From positions 2,728,001 through 2,792,000 of the forward strand of contig NZ_CP015732.1 of the NCBI RefSeq assembly GCF_001750145.1: a stretch of 64,000 nt of DNA, in the 5' to 3' direction. A program made the translations under genes and the position numbers. Below the pieces are notes generated by a model, which searched no databases, was not told where the DNA came from, and worked only from the letters and a program-made list of their open reading frames with translations. Source of the stretch: Arthrobacter sp. U41 (GTDB taxonomy: Bacteria; Actinomycetota; Actinomycetes; Actinomycetales; Micrococcaceae). Positions 9,302 through 17,665 of the stretch are shown one piece after another; position 1 is the stretch's first letter, and each line of letters starts with the position of its first letter.

Positions 9302-9792
9302 ACGAAGCAAATCCCGCAACGGGAAACCCAGGCCTGACCCATCTCCGGCAGGACGGCACGGCCCAGATGGTGGATGTGTCCAACAAGGCGGAGAGCACCC
9401 GCGAGGCCACCGCCACCGCCACCGTCCGCAGCACCGCCGAGGTCCTGGCCCTGCTCGGCGCGGGAGACCTGCCCAAGGGCGACGCCCTCGCCGTCGCCCG
9501 GGTCGCCGGCATTATGGCCGCCAAGAAGACCCCGGACCTGATCCCGCTGTGCCACCCGCTGCCGCTTGCCAAGGTCACCATCGACTTCGAGCTCGACGCC
9601 GACTCGGTCACCGTGTTCGCGACGGTCAAGACCCTCGGGGTCACCGGCGTCGAAATGGAGGCGCTGACCGCCGCCTCCGTCGCCGCCCTCAGCGTGTACG
9701 ACATGATCAAGGCCGTGGACAAACACGCGGTGCTCACTGACATCAAAGTGCTGGCCAAAAGCGGCGGCAAGAGCGGGGACTGGACACGATGA
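9289..9792 (+). CDS. moaC: Cyclic pyranopterin monophosphate synthase MoaC
   Basis: 167 residues. It works after MoaA to form cyclic pyranopterin monophosphate. Family signatures are [14 protein letters not shown] near the N-terminus, [12 protein letters not shown] in the middle and [20 protein letters not shown]. The start lies inside the 3' end of moeA (13-bp overlap) and the stop overlaps the next ATG (ATGA), showing tight coupling. Confidence 0.95.
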   Translation: MDAVNEANPATGNPGLTHLRQDGTAQMVDVSNKAESTREATATATVRSTAEVLALLGAGDLPKGDALAVARVAGIMAAKKTPDLIPLCHPLPLAKVTIDFELDADSVTVFATVKTLGVTGVEMEALTAASVAALSVYDMIKAVDKHAVLTDIKVLAKSGGKSGDWTR

Positions 9793-10301
9793 GCATGCCC
9801 GAACCACACCGGCACGGCGAAGCCACGGGGCGAAAGGCCGGCGTCGTGATCGCCTCCACCCGGGCCGCGGCCGGAATCTATGAGGACCTGACCGGTCCCG
9901 TCATCATCGACTGGCTCACCGAACACGGCTTCGAACCGTTCCCGGCCATGGTGGTCCCGGACGGCGAGGCCGTGGGCGCCGCGCTGCGCGCGCTCCTGAC
10001 CCAGGCACCGGCGGTCATCATCACCAGCGGCGGCACCGGCCTCAGCCCCACCGACGTCACCCCGGAGCAGACCATTCCCCTGCTGGACCGCGAGATCCCG
10101 GGGATCATGGAGGGCATCCGCAGCGCCGGGACCGCCAAGACCCCCACCGCGATGCTCAGCCGGGGACACGCCGGCGCCGCCGGCCAGACCTTCATCGTCA
10201 ACCTTCCCGGGTCCCCGAAGGGCGTCATGGACGGCCTCAGCGTGCTGGACCCCATCCTGGGACACCTGTGCGACCAGCTGGAAGGCAGCCATGGCCACTG
10301 A
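9789..10301 (+). CDS. mog: MogA/MoaB-family molybdopterin adenylyltransferase
   Basis: 170 residues with the MoCF-binding fold: a Ser/Thr-rich N-terminal strand ([19 protein letters not shown]), the nucleotide loop [17 protein letters not shown] (about residue 77) and the [12 protein letters not shown] motif (about 138). It adenylylates molybdopterin ahead of MoeA. The ATG overlaps the moaC stop, and the 3' end overlaps moaE by 11 bp. MoaB-type proteins share the fold, so the exact subtype is uncertain. Confidence 0.9.
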   Translation: MSMPEPHRHGEATGRKAGVVIASTRAAAGIYEDLTGPVIIDWLTEHGFEPFPAMVVPDGEAVGAALRALLTQAPAVIITSGGTGLSPTDVTPEQTIPLLDREIPGIMEGIRSAGTAKTPTAMLSRGHAGAAGQTFIVNLPGSPKGVMDGLSVLDPILGHLCDQLEGSHGH

Positions 10302-10806
10302 ATCAACCTTTGAAGTGGTGACCGCGGTGCTGAGCGCGGAGCCCATCTCCGTGGACCAGGCCATCGCCGCGGTCGAATCGGACACCGCGGGCGCGGTGGT
10401 CAGCTTCAGCGGCGTGGTCCGGAACCACGACGGCGGCAAACCCGTCCAGCGGCTCAGCTACAGCGCGCACCCGACGGCGCACCAGGTGATGGCCGACGTC
10501 GTTGCGCAGCTCGTCGCCGAACAGGCGGCCGGGGGAAAGCCCGGCGGTCCCGACAGCGAAGCCGGCGGGACCGCCGGCGAAACCGGCCGTGCGCCGGACC
10601 AGCCGGTGCGGATTTGGGTGGCGCACCGGATCGGGATGCTGGAGATCGGCGACCCCGCTCTGGTCTGTGCCGTCTCCGCCGCCCACCGGGGCCAGGCATT
10701 CGCGGTCTGCTCGGAACTCGTGGACCGGATCAAGGCGCAGGTCCCGGTCTGGAAGGAACAGTTCTTCACCGACGGCACGGTCGAGTGGGTCGGCGCGGGG
10801 CAATAG
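10291..10806 (+). CDS. moaE: Molybdopterin synthase catalytic subunit MoaE
   Basis: 171 residues. The MoaE signatures are GAVVSFSGVVRNHDGGKPV (about residue 33), the YSAHP segment, VWVAHR-type strand IWVAHRIGMLEIGD (about 108) and the catalytic-lysine region VDRIKAQVPVWKEQ near the C-terminus. A 25-residue Gly/Pro-rich insert (around residues 76-102) interrupts the usual core. It pairs with MoaD (4754-5020), which is encoded on the opposite strand 5 kb away. Confidence 0.93.
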   Translation: MATESTFEVVTAVLSAEPISVDQAIAAVESDTAGAVVSFSGVVRNHDGGKPVQRLSYSAHPTAHQVMADVVAQLVAEQAAGGKPGGPDSEAGGTAGETGRAPDQPVRIWVAHRIGMLEIGDPALVCAVSAAHRGQAFAVCSELVDRIKAQVPVWKEQFFTDGTVEWVGAGQ

Positions 10807-10891
10807 TCCGGCCTTGAAGGCCCCGGCGGGAGCCCCTCGACGGGACCCGTCATGCAGGGCTGCCGGTTCCGGCGGGCAGCCGCCCCGGCGG

Positions 10892-10897
10892 TAGGGT
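10892..10897 (+). promoter_or_regulatory. Leaderless -10 of dapB (TAGGGT)
   Basis: TAGGGT, seven bases, then the dapB ATG at 10905; no ribosome-binding site is present between them. Confidence 0.5.
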
Positions 10898-10904
10898 TGA
10901 TGGC

Positions 10905-11663
10905 ATGATCGAACAACTCGCAGTCGCCGTGCTGGGCGCGAACGGGCGCATGGGCGCCGAAGCGGTGCAGGCCGTCGAGGCCGCCGCGGACCTGAAACTT
11001 GTCGCCGCGCTGGGCCGGAACGATTCCCTGGATACCCTCGTCGAGGCCGGCGCCCGGATCGTGGTGGACCTGACGGTCCCCGGGAGCACCGAAGCGAACG
11101 TCCGCTTCGCCGTCGAACACGGCATGCACGCCGTCGTGGGTACGACCGGCTGGGATGCGGAGAAGCTGGGCCGGCTCGAGGAGCTCCTCGCCGGCCAGCC
11201 CGGCGTCGGAGTCCTGATCGCACCGAACTTCGCGCTGGGATCAGTGCTCGCCTCCGCCTTCGCGGCCAAGGCCTCGCGCTACTTCGAATCGGTCGAAATC
11301 ATCGAACTGCACCACCCGGACAAGGTCGATGCCCCGTCCGGAACCGCCGTGCGCACCGCGCAGCTGGTCTCCGCCGAGCGTGCAGCCGCCGGCCTTCCCG
11401 CCAGCCCCGACGCCACCACCAGCGAACGCCCCGGCGCGCGCGGCTGCGAGGTCGACGGCATCCGCGTCCACAGCGTCCGGCTCCGCGGCCTCGTGGCGCA
11501 CCAGGAAGTCCTGCTGGGCGGGCCGGGGGAGCAGCTGACCTTCCGGCACGACTCCTTCGACCGGGCCTCGTTTATGCCTGGCGTGCTGGTGGGGGTGCGC
11601 AACATTGTGTCCCACCCGGGCCTCACCGTGGGCCTGGACAGCTACCTGGACCTGGGGCTCTGA
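10905..11663 (+). CDS. dapB: 4-hydroxy-tetrahydrodipicolinate reductase DapB
   Basis: 252 residues, NAD(P)H-dependent reductase of the lysine/diaminopimelate pathway. The Rossmann motif VLGANGRMGAEAV is at residue 9, the conserved GTTGW at about 78, the catalytic EIIELHHPDKVDAPSGTA at about 129-146 and the C-terminal GLDSYLDLGL tail is intact. It is the immediate partner of DapA (14808), separated here by unrelated genes. Confidence 0.95.
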   Translation: MIEQLAVAVLGANGRMGAEAVQAVEAAADLKLVAALGRNDSLDTLVEAGARIVVDLTVPGSTEANVRFAVEHGMHAVVGTTGWDAEKLGRLEELLAGQPGVGVLIAPNFALGSVLASAFAAKASRYFESVEIIELHHPDKVDAPSGTAVRTAQLVSAERAAAGLPASPDATTSERPGARGCEVDGIRVHSVRLRGLVAHQEVLLGGPGEQLTFRHDSFDRASFMPGVLVGVRNIVSHPGLTVGLDSYLDLGL

Positions 11664-11668
11664 GCGCC

Positions 11669-12151
11669 GTGGCCAATGTCCTGACCGCCTTCAAAGCCAA
11701 CCGCACCAAGATCTGGGTCGGCGCGGTCACGCTGCTGCTGGTTTTCTACCTCGTGGTGTCTTTCCAGCGCGCGGTCCTGCTGATGATGGACGCCAACCCG
11801 GTGGCCAAAGCCATTGGCGTGGCGTACCTGCTGCTGCCGGTGATCGGCGCCTGGGCCCTGGTCCGCGAGCTGCTCTTCGGCGCCCGGACCGAGAAGCTGG
11901 CGAAAATCCTGGAAGCGGAAGGCGGCCTGCCGGAAGACAATCTGCCGCGCACCCCCGCCGGGCGCATCATCCGTGAAGCTGCGGACCTTGAATTCGAAAA
12001 ATACCGTGCCGAGACGGAGGCTGCGCCGGAGGGCTGGCGCTCCTGGTTCCGCCTCAGCTGCGCCTACGACGCCGCCGGCGACCGCAAACGGGCGCGCGCC
12101 TCGATGCGCGACGCCGTCCGGCTCTACCGGACCGGATCCCGCCAGACCTGA
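11669..12151 (+). CDS. Membrane protein with C-terminal TPR-like helix pair
   Basis: 160 residues starting with GTG five bases after dapB. Two hydrophobic segments (about residues 16-38 and 46-66) anchor it. The cytosolic part (about 90-160) contains a helical pair (WRSWFRLSCAYDAAGDRKRARASMRDAVRLYR) that resembles a single tetratricopeptide repeat. Its position directly behind dapB suggests co-transcription. Function not recognised. Confidence 0.75.
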   Translation: MANVLTAFKANRTKIWVGAVTLLLVFYLVVSFQRAVLLMMDANPVAKAIGVAYLLLPVIGAWALVRELLFGARTEKLAKILEAEGGLPEDNLPRTPAGRIIREAADLEFEKYRAETEAAPEGWRSWFRLSCAYDAAGDRKRARASMRDAVRLYRTGSRQT

Positions 12152-12173
12152 GGCGCGGCCAGCGGACGCGGGC

Positions 12174-13409
12174 TCAGCGGACGCGGGCAGGCCGGTAGCG
12201 GCCGAGCTGGTTCGCGGCATGCGCCACCCACTCCAGCGGCCCCCGCCACGCCAGGGCCGCGAACATGCCGCCCAGGGCCAGGATCGCCACGGCCTGCGCC
12301 CAATAGACGCCCTCCACCGTCCACCCGGCCGGCAACGGCTGGCCGTAAAGGGAAGCCATCACGCAGAGGTGGGCCGTGTAGAAGCTCAGGGTCATGGCCC
12401 CGGCACCGCGCAGCGGCAGCAGCACATCCCGCCCGGTCTGCCGGGCCAGCCGGCCCAGCAGCAGGCAGACACCGACGACGGCGGCCGCCACGCCCGAGGT
12501 GTGCAGCAGATCCAGGGTCGTGCCCGAATGCGGGGCGCTGGAGGCAAGCCACCACGCGGAACCGGTTTGGTCCACCCCGGCCAGGTTGACCTGCAGGAGG
12601 CTCTCCAGCGGATACGAGGGATTGAGCAGTGATGCCTGCAGCGCCGCCCGGCCGCCCCAGTCCTCCATCATCACCACGCTGAGCCACTTGGCCAGCACCG
12701 CCACCACGCTTCCCGCCGCCAGCAGCAGGACCGGGGCCCCCGCCGCCGCGAGGGCCAGCCGGCCGATCACGAGGCCGATCAGCAGATAGGCAATCCACTG
12801 GAGGACCGGGTAGTAGCCGGTCAGGAAAAGGTCGCCGAGGAGTACCGCGGGAGTGGACAGGTCCTCCCACTTGGGGTTGTGGTCCAGCTGCAGGGCAGGC
12901 TCGGCGGTGAGCAGCCAGGGCCGCAGCAGGAAAGCAAATGCCGGGGTCACCAGCACCCAGCCGAGGGCAAGCACCAGCAGGCGTTTGGCGTCCAGGCCGA
13001 GGAACGGCAGCACACAAAGGAACAGCACGGCGTAGTGGACCAGGATGATGGCGATGTTCACTTCCAGCCCGCCGATGGAGAGGCCCACGGCGCCCACCAC
13101 CAGGGCCCTGAGGGCGATGCCCCGGCGCGCCGCCCACAGCGGCGGGCCCTGGAGCGGGTGCCGTTTTCCGGTTGACAGTGCCAGTCCGACGCCGGCGAGT
13201 ACGGCGAAGAGGGCCGAGGCGCGTCCGGAAAACACCAGCCCCACCCAGGTGGGGGTGAGCTGGGCATCGGACTCGAAGGTGGGGAAGACATGGGTGGCCA
13301 TCATGCCCAGCAGGGCCAACCCGCGGGCGGCATCGATGCCAGACAGCCGCGCCCCGGCCGCTTTGCCCGCAGCGGGCCGGGAAGTGGAGGCAGTTGCGCG
13401 CGGCGTCAT
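12174..13409 (-). CDS. Multipass acyltransferase-like membrane protein (DUF1624/DUF418 type)
   Basis: 411 residues with about ten hydrophobic segments. The N-terminal signature RLSGIDAARGLALLGMMATH (residues about 21-40) is characteristic of heparan-alpha-glucosaminide N-acetyltransferase-like and DUF418 proteins, which are thought to acylate extracytoplasmic glycans. The conserved FSGRASALFAVLAGVG follows. No partner genes are adjacent, so the substrate is unknown. It is transcribed away from the SOS-box gene at 13526. Confidence 0.8.
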   Translation of the reverse strand: MTPRATASTSRPAAGKAAGARLSGIDAARGLALLGMMATHVFPTFESDAQLTPTWVGLVFSGRASALFAVLAGVGLALSTGKRHPLQGPPLWAARRGIALRALVVGAVGLSIGGLEVNIAIILVHYAVLFLCVLPFLGLDAKRLLVLALGWVLVTPAFAFLLRPWLLTAEPALQLDHNPKWEDLSTPAVLLGDLFLTGYYPVLQWIAYLLIGLVIGRLALAAAGAPVLLLAAGSVVAVLAKWLSVVMMEDWGGRAALQASLLNPSYPLESLLQVNLAGVDQTGSAWWLASSAPHSGTTLDLLHTSGVAAAVVGVCLLLGRLARQTGRDVLLPLRGAGAMTLSFYTAHLCVMASLYGQPLPAGWTVEGVYWAQAVAILALGGMFAALAWRGPLEWVAHAANQLGRYRPARVR

Positions 13410-13496
13410 CGTTCGATCGTCTCATGACCGGCTCCGGTGATCGCCGTCCCGAGGCCGGATCCGGCGAGGTTCACAGGAGTCGCACAGGCCTTGTGT

Positions 13497-13512
13497 TCGA
13501 ATATATGTTCGA
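13497..13512. promoter_or_regulatory. LexA (SOS) box upstream of the 13526 gene
   Basis: TCGAAT-ATAT-GTTCGA, one mismatch from the actinobacterial consensus TCGAAC-N4-GTTCGA. It ends one base before the TAGCAT -10 element of the gene at 13526, so bound LexA would block RNA polymerase. Confidence 0.75.
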
Positions 13513-13513
13513 A

Positions 13514-13519
13514 TAGCAT
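13514..13519 (+). promoter_or_regulatory. Leaderless -10 (TAGCAT) of the 13526 gene
   Basis: TAGCAT plus six bases, then ATG 13526, directly downstream of the LexA box. Confidence 0.5.
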
Positions 13520-13525
13520 GTCGGT

Positions 13526-13885
13526 ATGGACAATCCATCAGAACCCATTTTTCGACGGGACATCGTTCAGCCGGACAGGTCCCCCGGTGTGCTCAAGGCC
13601 ATGAGTCCCGGCGTCGTGGACTTCCTGTTCCGCCAGCTCGTTGCCGGCGAGCCGGCGGAGGACGTCCAGTGGCAGCAGGAGGGGGCCGCCCTGTCGGCAC
13701 AGGCGCCCGGCGCCGAACTGGCCCGCCGGCTCGCCGAGACCGACCTTGACGCGCTCACGCCCGGCGAACTGTTCCACTACGTGCGGGCGGCCCAGCGGCT
13801 CGCGGTGTGGGCCGAGGGACTCCGGGAGGACGCCGTGGGCCGCTACTGCGCCGCACCTTCCGGGCGCGCCTCCCCGGCCGTCTGA
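13526..13885 (+). CDS. Small SOS-box-controlled protein, DUF222-like helical segment
   Basis: 119 residues, probably cytosolic. The C-terminal half (LTPGELFHYVRAAQRLAVWAEGLREDAV) resembles the helix that begins DUF222 (13E12-type) HNH proteins, but no HNH domain follows; the next gene begins 20 bp downstream. It could be a stand-alone short family member or the remnant of a longer gene. A near-perfect LexA box and a leaderless -10 lie just upstream, so DNA-damage induction is expected. In Mycobacterium tuberculosis several 13E12 genes are LexA targets, which supports the reading. Exact function unknown. Confidence 0.65.
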   Translation: MDNPSEPIFRRDIVQPDRSPGVLKAMSPGVVDFLFRQLVAGEPAEDVQWQQEGAALSAQAPGAELARRLAETDLDALTPGELFHYVRAAQRLAVWAEGLREDAVGRYCAAPSGRASPAV

Positions 13886-13893
13886 GCCGTGCC

Positions 13894-13899
13894 TAGGAT
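13894..13899 (+). promoter_or_regulatory. Leaderless -10 (TAGGAT) of the nitrilase-family gene
   Basis: TAGGAT plus six bases, then GTG 13906. Confidence 0.5.
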
Positions 13900-13905
13900 G
13901 GCAGG

Positions 13906-14646
13906 GTGACCACCGCGCTGACGCTCTCCGCCATCCAGTACACGGCCCTCGACGGCGGCCCTGCCGCCAATATCCCGGAACACATCCGCCTCATCGAGGA
14001 CGCGGACGACCACGGTGCCCGGCTGGTGGTCTTCCCCGAGCTTTCCCTCACCGGTTACGGGCCGGAAGGGCTGGCGGATCCGGAGCGGTGGGTGACCGCC
14101 GCGGACCCCCGGCTGGACGGCCTGCGCGAAATCTGCCGGCGGACCGGGATCACCGCGGTCGTCGGCGCCCCGTTCAGGGAAGCGGACGGCACGCCCCGCC
14201 TGGCCTCGCTCGCCATCCACCCCGGCGGCGTGTTGGAAGCCGGCTTCAAGGGATGGCTCCACGGCCCGGAGCAGGAGGCCTTCCGCCCCGGAGACCGGAC
14301 GGTGATCCTGGACCTGGACGGCTGGAAGATTGCCCTGGCCATCTGCCTGGACGCTGCCCGCCCGGTTCACGCCAGAACGGCGGCGGAGGCGGGTGCCGAC
14401 GTCTATGCCGTCTCGGCCCGATTCACCGCCGGCGAGGGCCACCGGATGGCCCTGCACCTGAGCGCACGGGCCCGGGAGAACCGGATGTTCAGCCTGCTGG
14501 CGAACCTCGGCGGCAGGACCGAACGCGGGCCTTCCGCCGGCGGGAGCGGTTTCTGGGGACCGGACGGACTGGTGATCCGGCAGGCCGCCGGGACGGGAAC
14601 CGAGGTGCTGACCGCGACCCTGCAGCACGCAGTCCCGGCCCGGTAG
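13906..14646 (+). CDS. Carbon-nitrogen hydrolase (nitrilase superfamily)
   Basis: 246 residues with the complete nitrilase triad: Glu in VVFPELSLTGYG (about residue 45), Lys in GFKGWLHG (about 111) and Cys in ALAICLDAARP (about 146). These enzymes hydrolyse amides or nitriles; the substrate here is not evident. Starts with GTG behind a leaderless -10. It is a single gene between the 13526 gene and dapA. Confidence 0.88.
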   Translation: MTTALTLSAIQYTALDGGPAANIPEHIRLIEDADDHGARLVVFPELSLTGYGPEGLADPERWVTAADPRLDGLREICRRTGITAVVGAPFREADGTPRLASLAIHPGGVLEAGFKGWLHGPEQEAFRPGDRTVILDLDGWKIALAICLDAARPVHARTAAEAGADVYAVSARFTAGEGHRMALHLSARARENRMFSLLANLGGRTERGPSAGGSGFWGPDGLVIRQAAGTGTEVLTATLQHAVPAR

Positions 14647-14794
14647 GCCCGCTTGCCAAAGGAGTGCGCGGACCGGAACCACCGGGCCCGGGCATCCCGC
14701 CGGCCGGCCGCCGGGTGGGGCTGCGGGGAGGCTCCCGGGGCGGGTTTGATCTTCATCACGTCGCCGTCATTGTCCGATCACGCCGGGGACAGGG

Positions 14795-14800
14795 TAACGT
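14795..14800 (+). promoter_or_regulatory. Leaderless -10 of dapA (TAACGT)
   Basis: TAACGT plus seven bases, then ATG 14808. A TTGTCC at 14770-14775 could be the -35 (19-base spacer). Confidence 0.5.
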
Positions 14801-14807
14801 TTTTCAT

Positions 14808-15716
14808 ATGGCTGACTCTGTTACTCGCTCATATACGTTCGGAACCCTCGTGACCGCCATGGTCACGCCTTTCACATCCGACGGTGAGGTCGACTACCAG
14901 CAGAACGCCGAACTGGCCAACAAGCTCGTCGACGACGGCAACGACGCCCTCGTCATTTCCGGTACCACGGGGGAGACCTCGACGCTGGAAGACGACGAGA
15001 AGGAAAAGCTTTTCCGGGTGATCGTGGAGGCCGTGGGGGACCGCGCCAAGGTCATCGCCGGAACCGGCACCAACCACACCTCGCACTCGATCGAGATGGC
15101 CAAGCGCGCCGCCAAGGCCGGAGCGCACGGCCAGCTGATCGTCACCCCGTACTACAACAAGCCGAGCCAGGCCGGCATCCAGGCCCACATCGAAGCCGTC
15201 GCCGACGCCGCCGACCTGCCCGTGATGGTCTACGACATCCCCGGACGGTCCTGCGTGCCGATCCTGCCCGAAACCATGATCCGGCTCGCGGACCACCCGA
15301 ACATCGTTGCGCTCAAGGACGCCAAGGCCGACTTCGCCGCCGTCACCCGTGTGCTCGCGAACACCGACCTTGACGTCTACTCGGGCGACGACGGGCTGAC
15401 CCTGCCGTGGATGTCCGGCGGGGCCGTCGGGCTTGTCAGCGTTTCCGCGCACGTCGCGACGCGGCAGTTCCGCGCCATGATCGATGCCGCACTTGCGGGC
15501 GACTTCGCCACCGCCCGCACCATACATTTCGAACTGGACCCCGTGGTCCGTGCAGTGATGACCCACATTCAGGGTGCTGTTGCTGCGAAGCAAGTTCTTA
15601 AGTGGCAGGGAGTCCTGCCCAACTCGGTTGTCCGTTTGCCCCTCGTGGAGCCGGACGACGCCGAGATCGAAACCATCCGCGAGGACTTGGCGGAAGCCGG
15701 AATGGTCTTTTCCTGA
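14808..15716 (+). CDS. dapA: 4-hydroxy-tetrahydrodipicolinate synthase DapA
   Basis: 302 residues, (beta/alpha)8 aldolase that condenses pyruvate with aspartate semialdehyde. Motifs include ISGTTGETSTLEDDEK (about residue 48), the active-site tyrosine in TPYYNKPSQAG (about 115), YDIPGRSCV (about 145) and the Schiff-base lysine in VALKDAKADF (about 171). The frame is open far upstream, but only the ATG at 14808 aligns with the family N-terminus and has a leaderless -10. It precedes rnj by 60 bp, the usual actinobacterial pairing. Confidence 0.95.
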   Translation: MADSVTRSYTFGTLVTAMVTPFTSDGEVDYQQNAELANKLVDDGNDALVISGTTGETSTLEDDEKEKLFRVIVEAVGDRAKVIAGTGTNHTSHSIEMAKRAAKAGAHGQLIVTPYYNKPSQAGIQAHIEAVADAADLPVMVYDIPGRSCVPILPETMIRLADHPNIVALKDAKADFAAVTRVLANTDLDVYSGDDGLTLPWMSGGAVGLVSVSAHVATRQFRAMIDAALAGDFATARTIHFELDPVVRAVMTHIQGAVAAKQVLKWQGVLPNSVVRLPLVEPDDAEIETIREDLAEAGMVFS

Positions 15717-15776
15717 TCAGGTGTTCTTTCTGATCAGCAAAGACCAGCCGGTGACCCGCCTGGAAAGTAGTGCATT

Positions 15777-17468
15777 ATGACCCAAACCGCCCTTCCCGGC
15801 CTTGTCACGCCGCCGAAACTGCCCAAGGACACCCTGCGGATCGTTCCGCTCGGCGGCCTCGGGGAGATCGGCCGGAACATGACCGTCTTCGAAATCGACG
15901 GCAAACTGCTGATCGTCGACTGCGGCGTCCTCTTCCCGGAGGAAACCCAGCCCGGCGTCGACCTGATCCTGCCCGATTTCTCCTACATCGAGAACCGCCT
16001 CGATGACATCGTCGCCGTCGTCCTGACCCACGGCCACGAGGACCACATCGGTGCCGTTCCGTACCTGCTGCGCCTGCGCGCCGACATTCCCCTGGTCGGC
16101 TCCCGGCTGACGCTGGCCCTCATCGACGCGAAGCTGCTGGAACACCGGATCAAGCCCGTCATGCAGACCGTCACCGAGGGACAGGTGCAGAAGTTCGGTC
16201 CGTTCGAATGCGAATTCGTGGCCGTCAACCACTCGATCCCTGACGCCCTCGCCGTGTTCCTCCGCACCTCCGGGGGCACCGTGCTGCACACCGGCGACTT
16301 CAAGATGGACCAGCTGCCCCTGGACGGCCGGATCACCGACCTCCGCCACTTCGCCAAGCTCGGCGAGGAAGGCGTGGACCTGTTTATGTCGGACTCCACG
16401 AACGCGGACGTCCCGGGCTTCACCACCGCCGAGAAGGAAATCGGGCCCACCCTGGACCGGCTCTTCGGCCAGGCCTCCAAGCGCCTGATCGTCGCGTCCT
16501 TCTCCTCGCACGTGCACCGTGTCCAGCAGGTCCTCGACGCCGCCGCCAACCACAACCGCAAGGTTGCCTTCGTCGGCCGCTCGATGGTGCGCAACATGGC
16601 TATCGCCGAGAAGCTCGGCTACCTCGACGTGCCCCCGGGCATCCTGGTCGACATCAAGAACATCGACAACCTGCCGGACAACCGCGTGGTGCTGATGTCC
16701 ACCGGTTCCCAGGGCGAGCCCATGGCAGCCCTGTCCCGCATGGCCAGCGGTGACCACCGCGTCGTCGTCGGCAAGGGCGACACCGTCATCCTCGCCTCCA
16801 GCCTGATCCCGGGCAACGAGAACGCCGTGTTCCGCATCATCAACGGCCTGCTCAAGCTCGGCGCCGACGTCATCCACAAGGGCAACGCCAAGGTGCACGT
16901 CTCCGGCCACGCCGCCGCCGGCGAGCTGCTGTACTGCTATAACATCCTGGAGCCGCTGAACGCGATGCCGGTGCACGGTGAAACCCGCCACCTGATCGCC
17001 AACGGCAAGATCGCCCTGGACTCCGGTGTCCCCGAGGAAAGCATCCTCCTCGCCGACAACGGCACCGTCATCGACCTCCGCGACCACCAGGCCGATATCG
17101 TCGGCCAGGTCGAGGTCGGCTTTGTCTACGTCGACGGCTCCAGCGTCGGCGAAGTCACGGAAGCGGACCTGAAGGACCGCCAGACCCTCGGCGATGAAGG
17201 CTTCATCTCCATCATCACGGTGATCCACCGGGCCACCGGCAAGGTCGTCTCCGGTCCCGAGATCCACGCCCGCGGCGTGGCCGAGGATGACTCGGTCTTC
17301 GATGAGATCATCCCCAAGATCAACGCCGCCCTGGAAGAAGCCGTGCTCAACCGCTCGGACCACACCACGCACCAGCTGCAGCAGGTTGTCCGCCGCGTCG
17401 TCGGCACCTGGGTCAACCGCAAGCTTCGCCGCAAGCCCCTGATCATCCCGGTGGTCCTGGAGGCCTAA
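15777..17468 (+). CDS. rnj: Ribonuclease J
   Basis: 563 residues, metallo-beta-lactamase/beta-CASP ribonuclease with endo- and 5'-exonuclease activity in mRNA turnover and rRNA maturation. The zinc motif THGHEDHIGAVPYLL is at about residue 82; other metal-site residues follow in HTGDFKMD and MSDSTNAD; the beta-CASP segment with FSSHVHRVQQV is at about 245 and the C-terminal VHVSGHAAAGE motif at about 375. An RBS-like GGAAAG precedes the ATG. A strong terminator follows at 17526. Confidence 0.95.
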   Translation: MTQTALPGLVTPPKLPKDTLRIVPLGGLGEIGRNMTVFEIDGKLLIVDCGVLFPEETQPGVDLILPDFSYIENRLDDIVAVVLTHGHEDHIGAVPYLLRLRADIPLVGSRLTLALIDAKLLEHRIKPVMQTVTEGQVQKFGPFECEFVAVNHSIPDALAVFLRTSGGTVLHTGDFKMDQLPLDGRITDLRHFAKLGEEGVDLFMSDSTNADVPGFTTAEKEIGPTLDRLFGQASKRLIVASFSSHVHRVQQVLDAAANHNRKVAFVGRSMVRNMAIAEKLGYLDVPPGILVDIKNIDNLPDNRVVLMSTGSQGEPMAALSRMASGDHRVVVGKGDTVILASSLIPGNENAVFRIINGLLKLGADVIHKGNAKVHVSGHAAAGELLYCYNILEPLNAMPVHGETRHLIANGKIALDSGVPEESILLADNGTVIDLRDHQADIVGQVEVGFVYVDGSSVGEVTEADLKDRQTLGDEGFISIITVIHRATGKVVSGPEIHARGVAEDDSVFDEIIPKINAALEEAVLNRSDHTTHQLQQVVRRVVGTWVNRKLRRKPLIIPVVLEA

Positions 17469-17525
17469 GCGCCTGAGGTTCTGGCGCTTCGCCGCGGGGA
17501 GCCCCAACAGGTGGTTTCGCACCAC

Positions 17526-17584
17526 AACGGCCTTCCCGGCCTGCCGCAGGCTCCAGCTTGCGGCGGACCGGGAGGGCCGTTTTT
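17526..17584 (+). terminator. Intrinsic terminator after rnj
   Basis: A 14-bp stem (AACGGCCTTCCCGG with CCGGGAGGGCCGTT) enclosing a secondary hairpin and followed by a T run. It separates rnj from ftsK. Confidence 0.8.
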
Positions 17585-17652
17585 GTATCTCCGGCCGGCA
17601 ACATGATCCCCGCAGAGGCCCGTAAATCCGCGGTTTTCGGCACGGCGTCGGG

Positions 17653-17658
17653 TACCGT
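17653..17658 (+). promoter_or_regulatory. Leaderless -10 of ftsK (TACCGT)
   Basis: TACCGT plus seven bases, then the ftsK ATG at 17666. Confidence 0.5.
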
Positions 17659-17665
17659 AGCGGGT

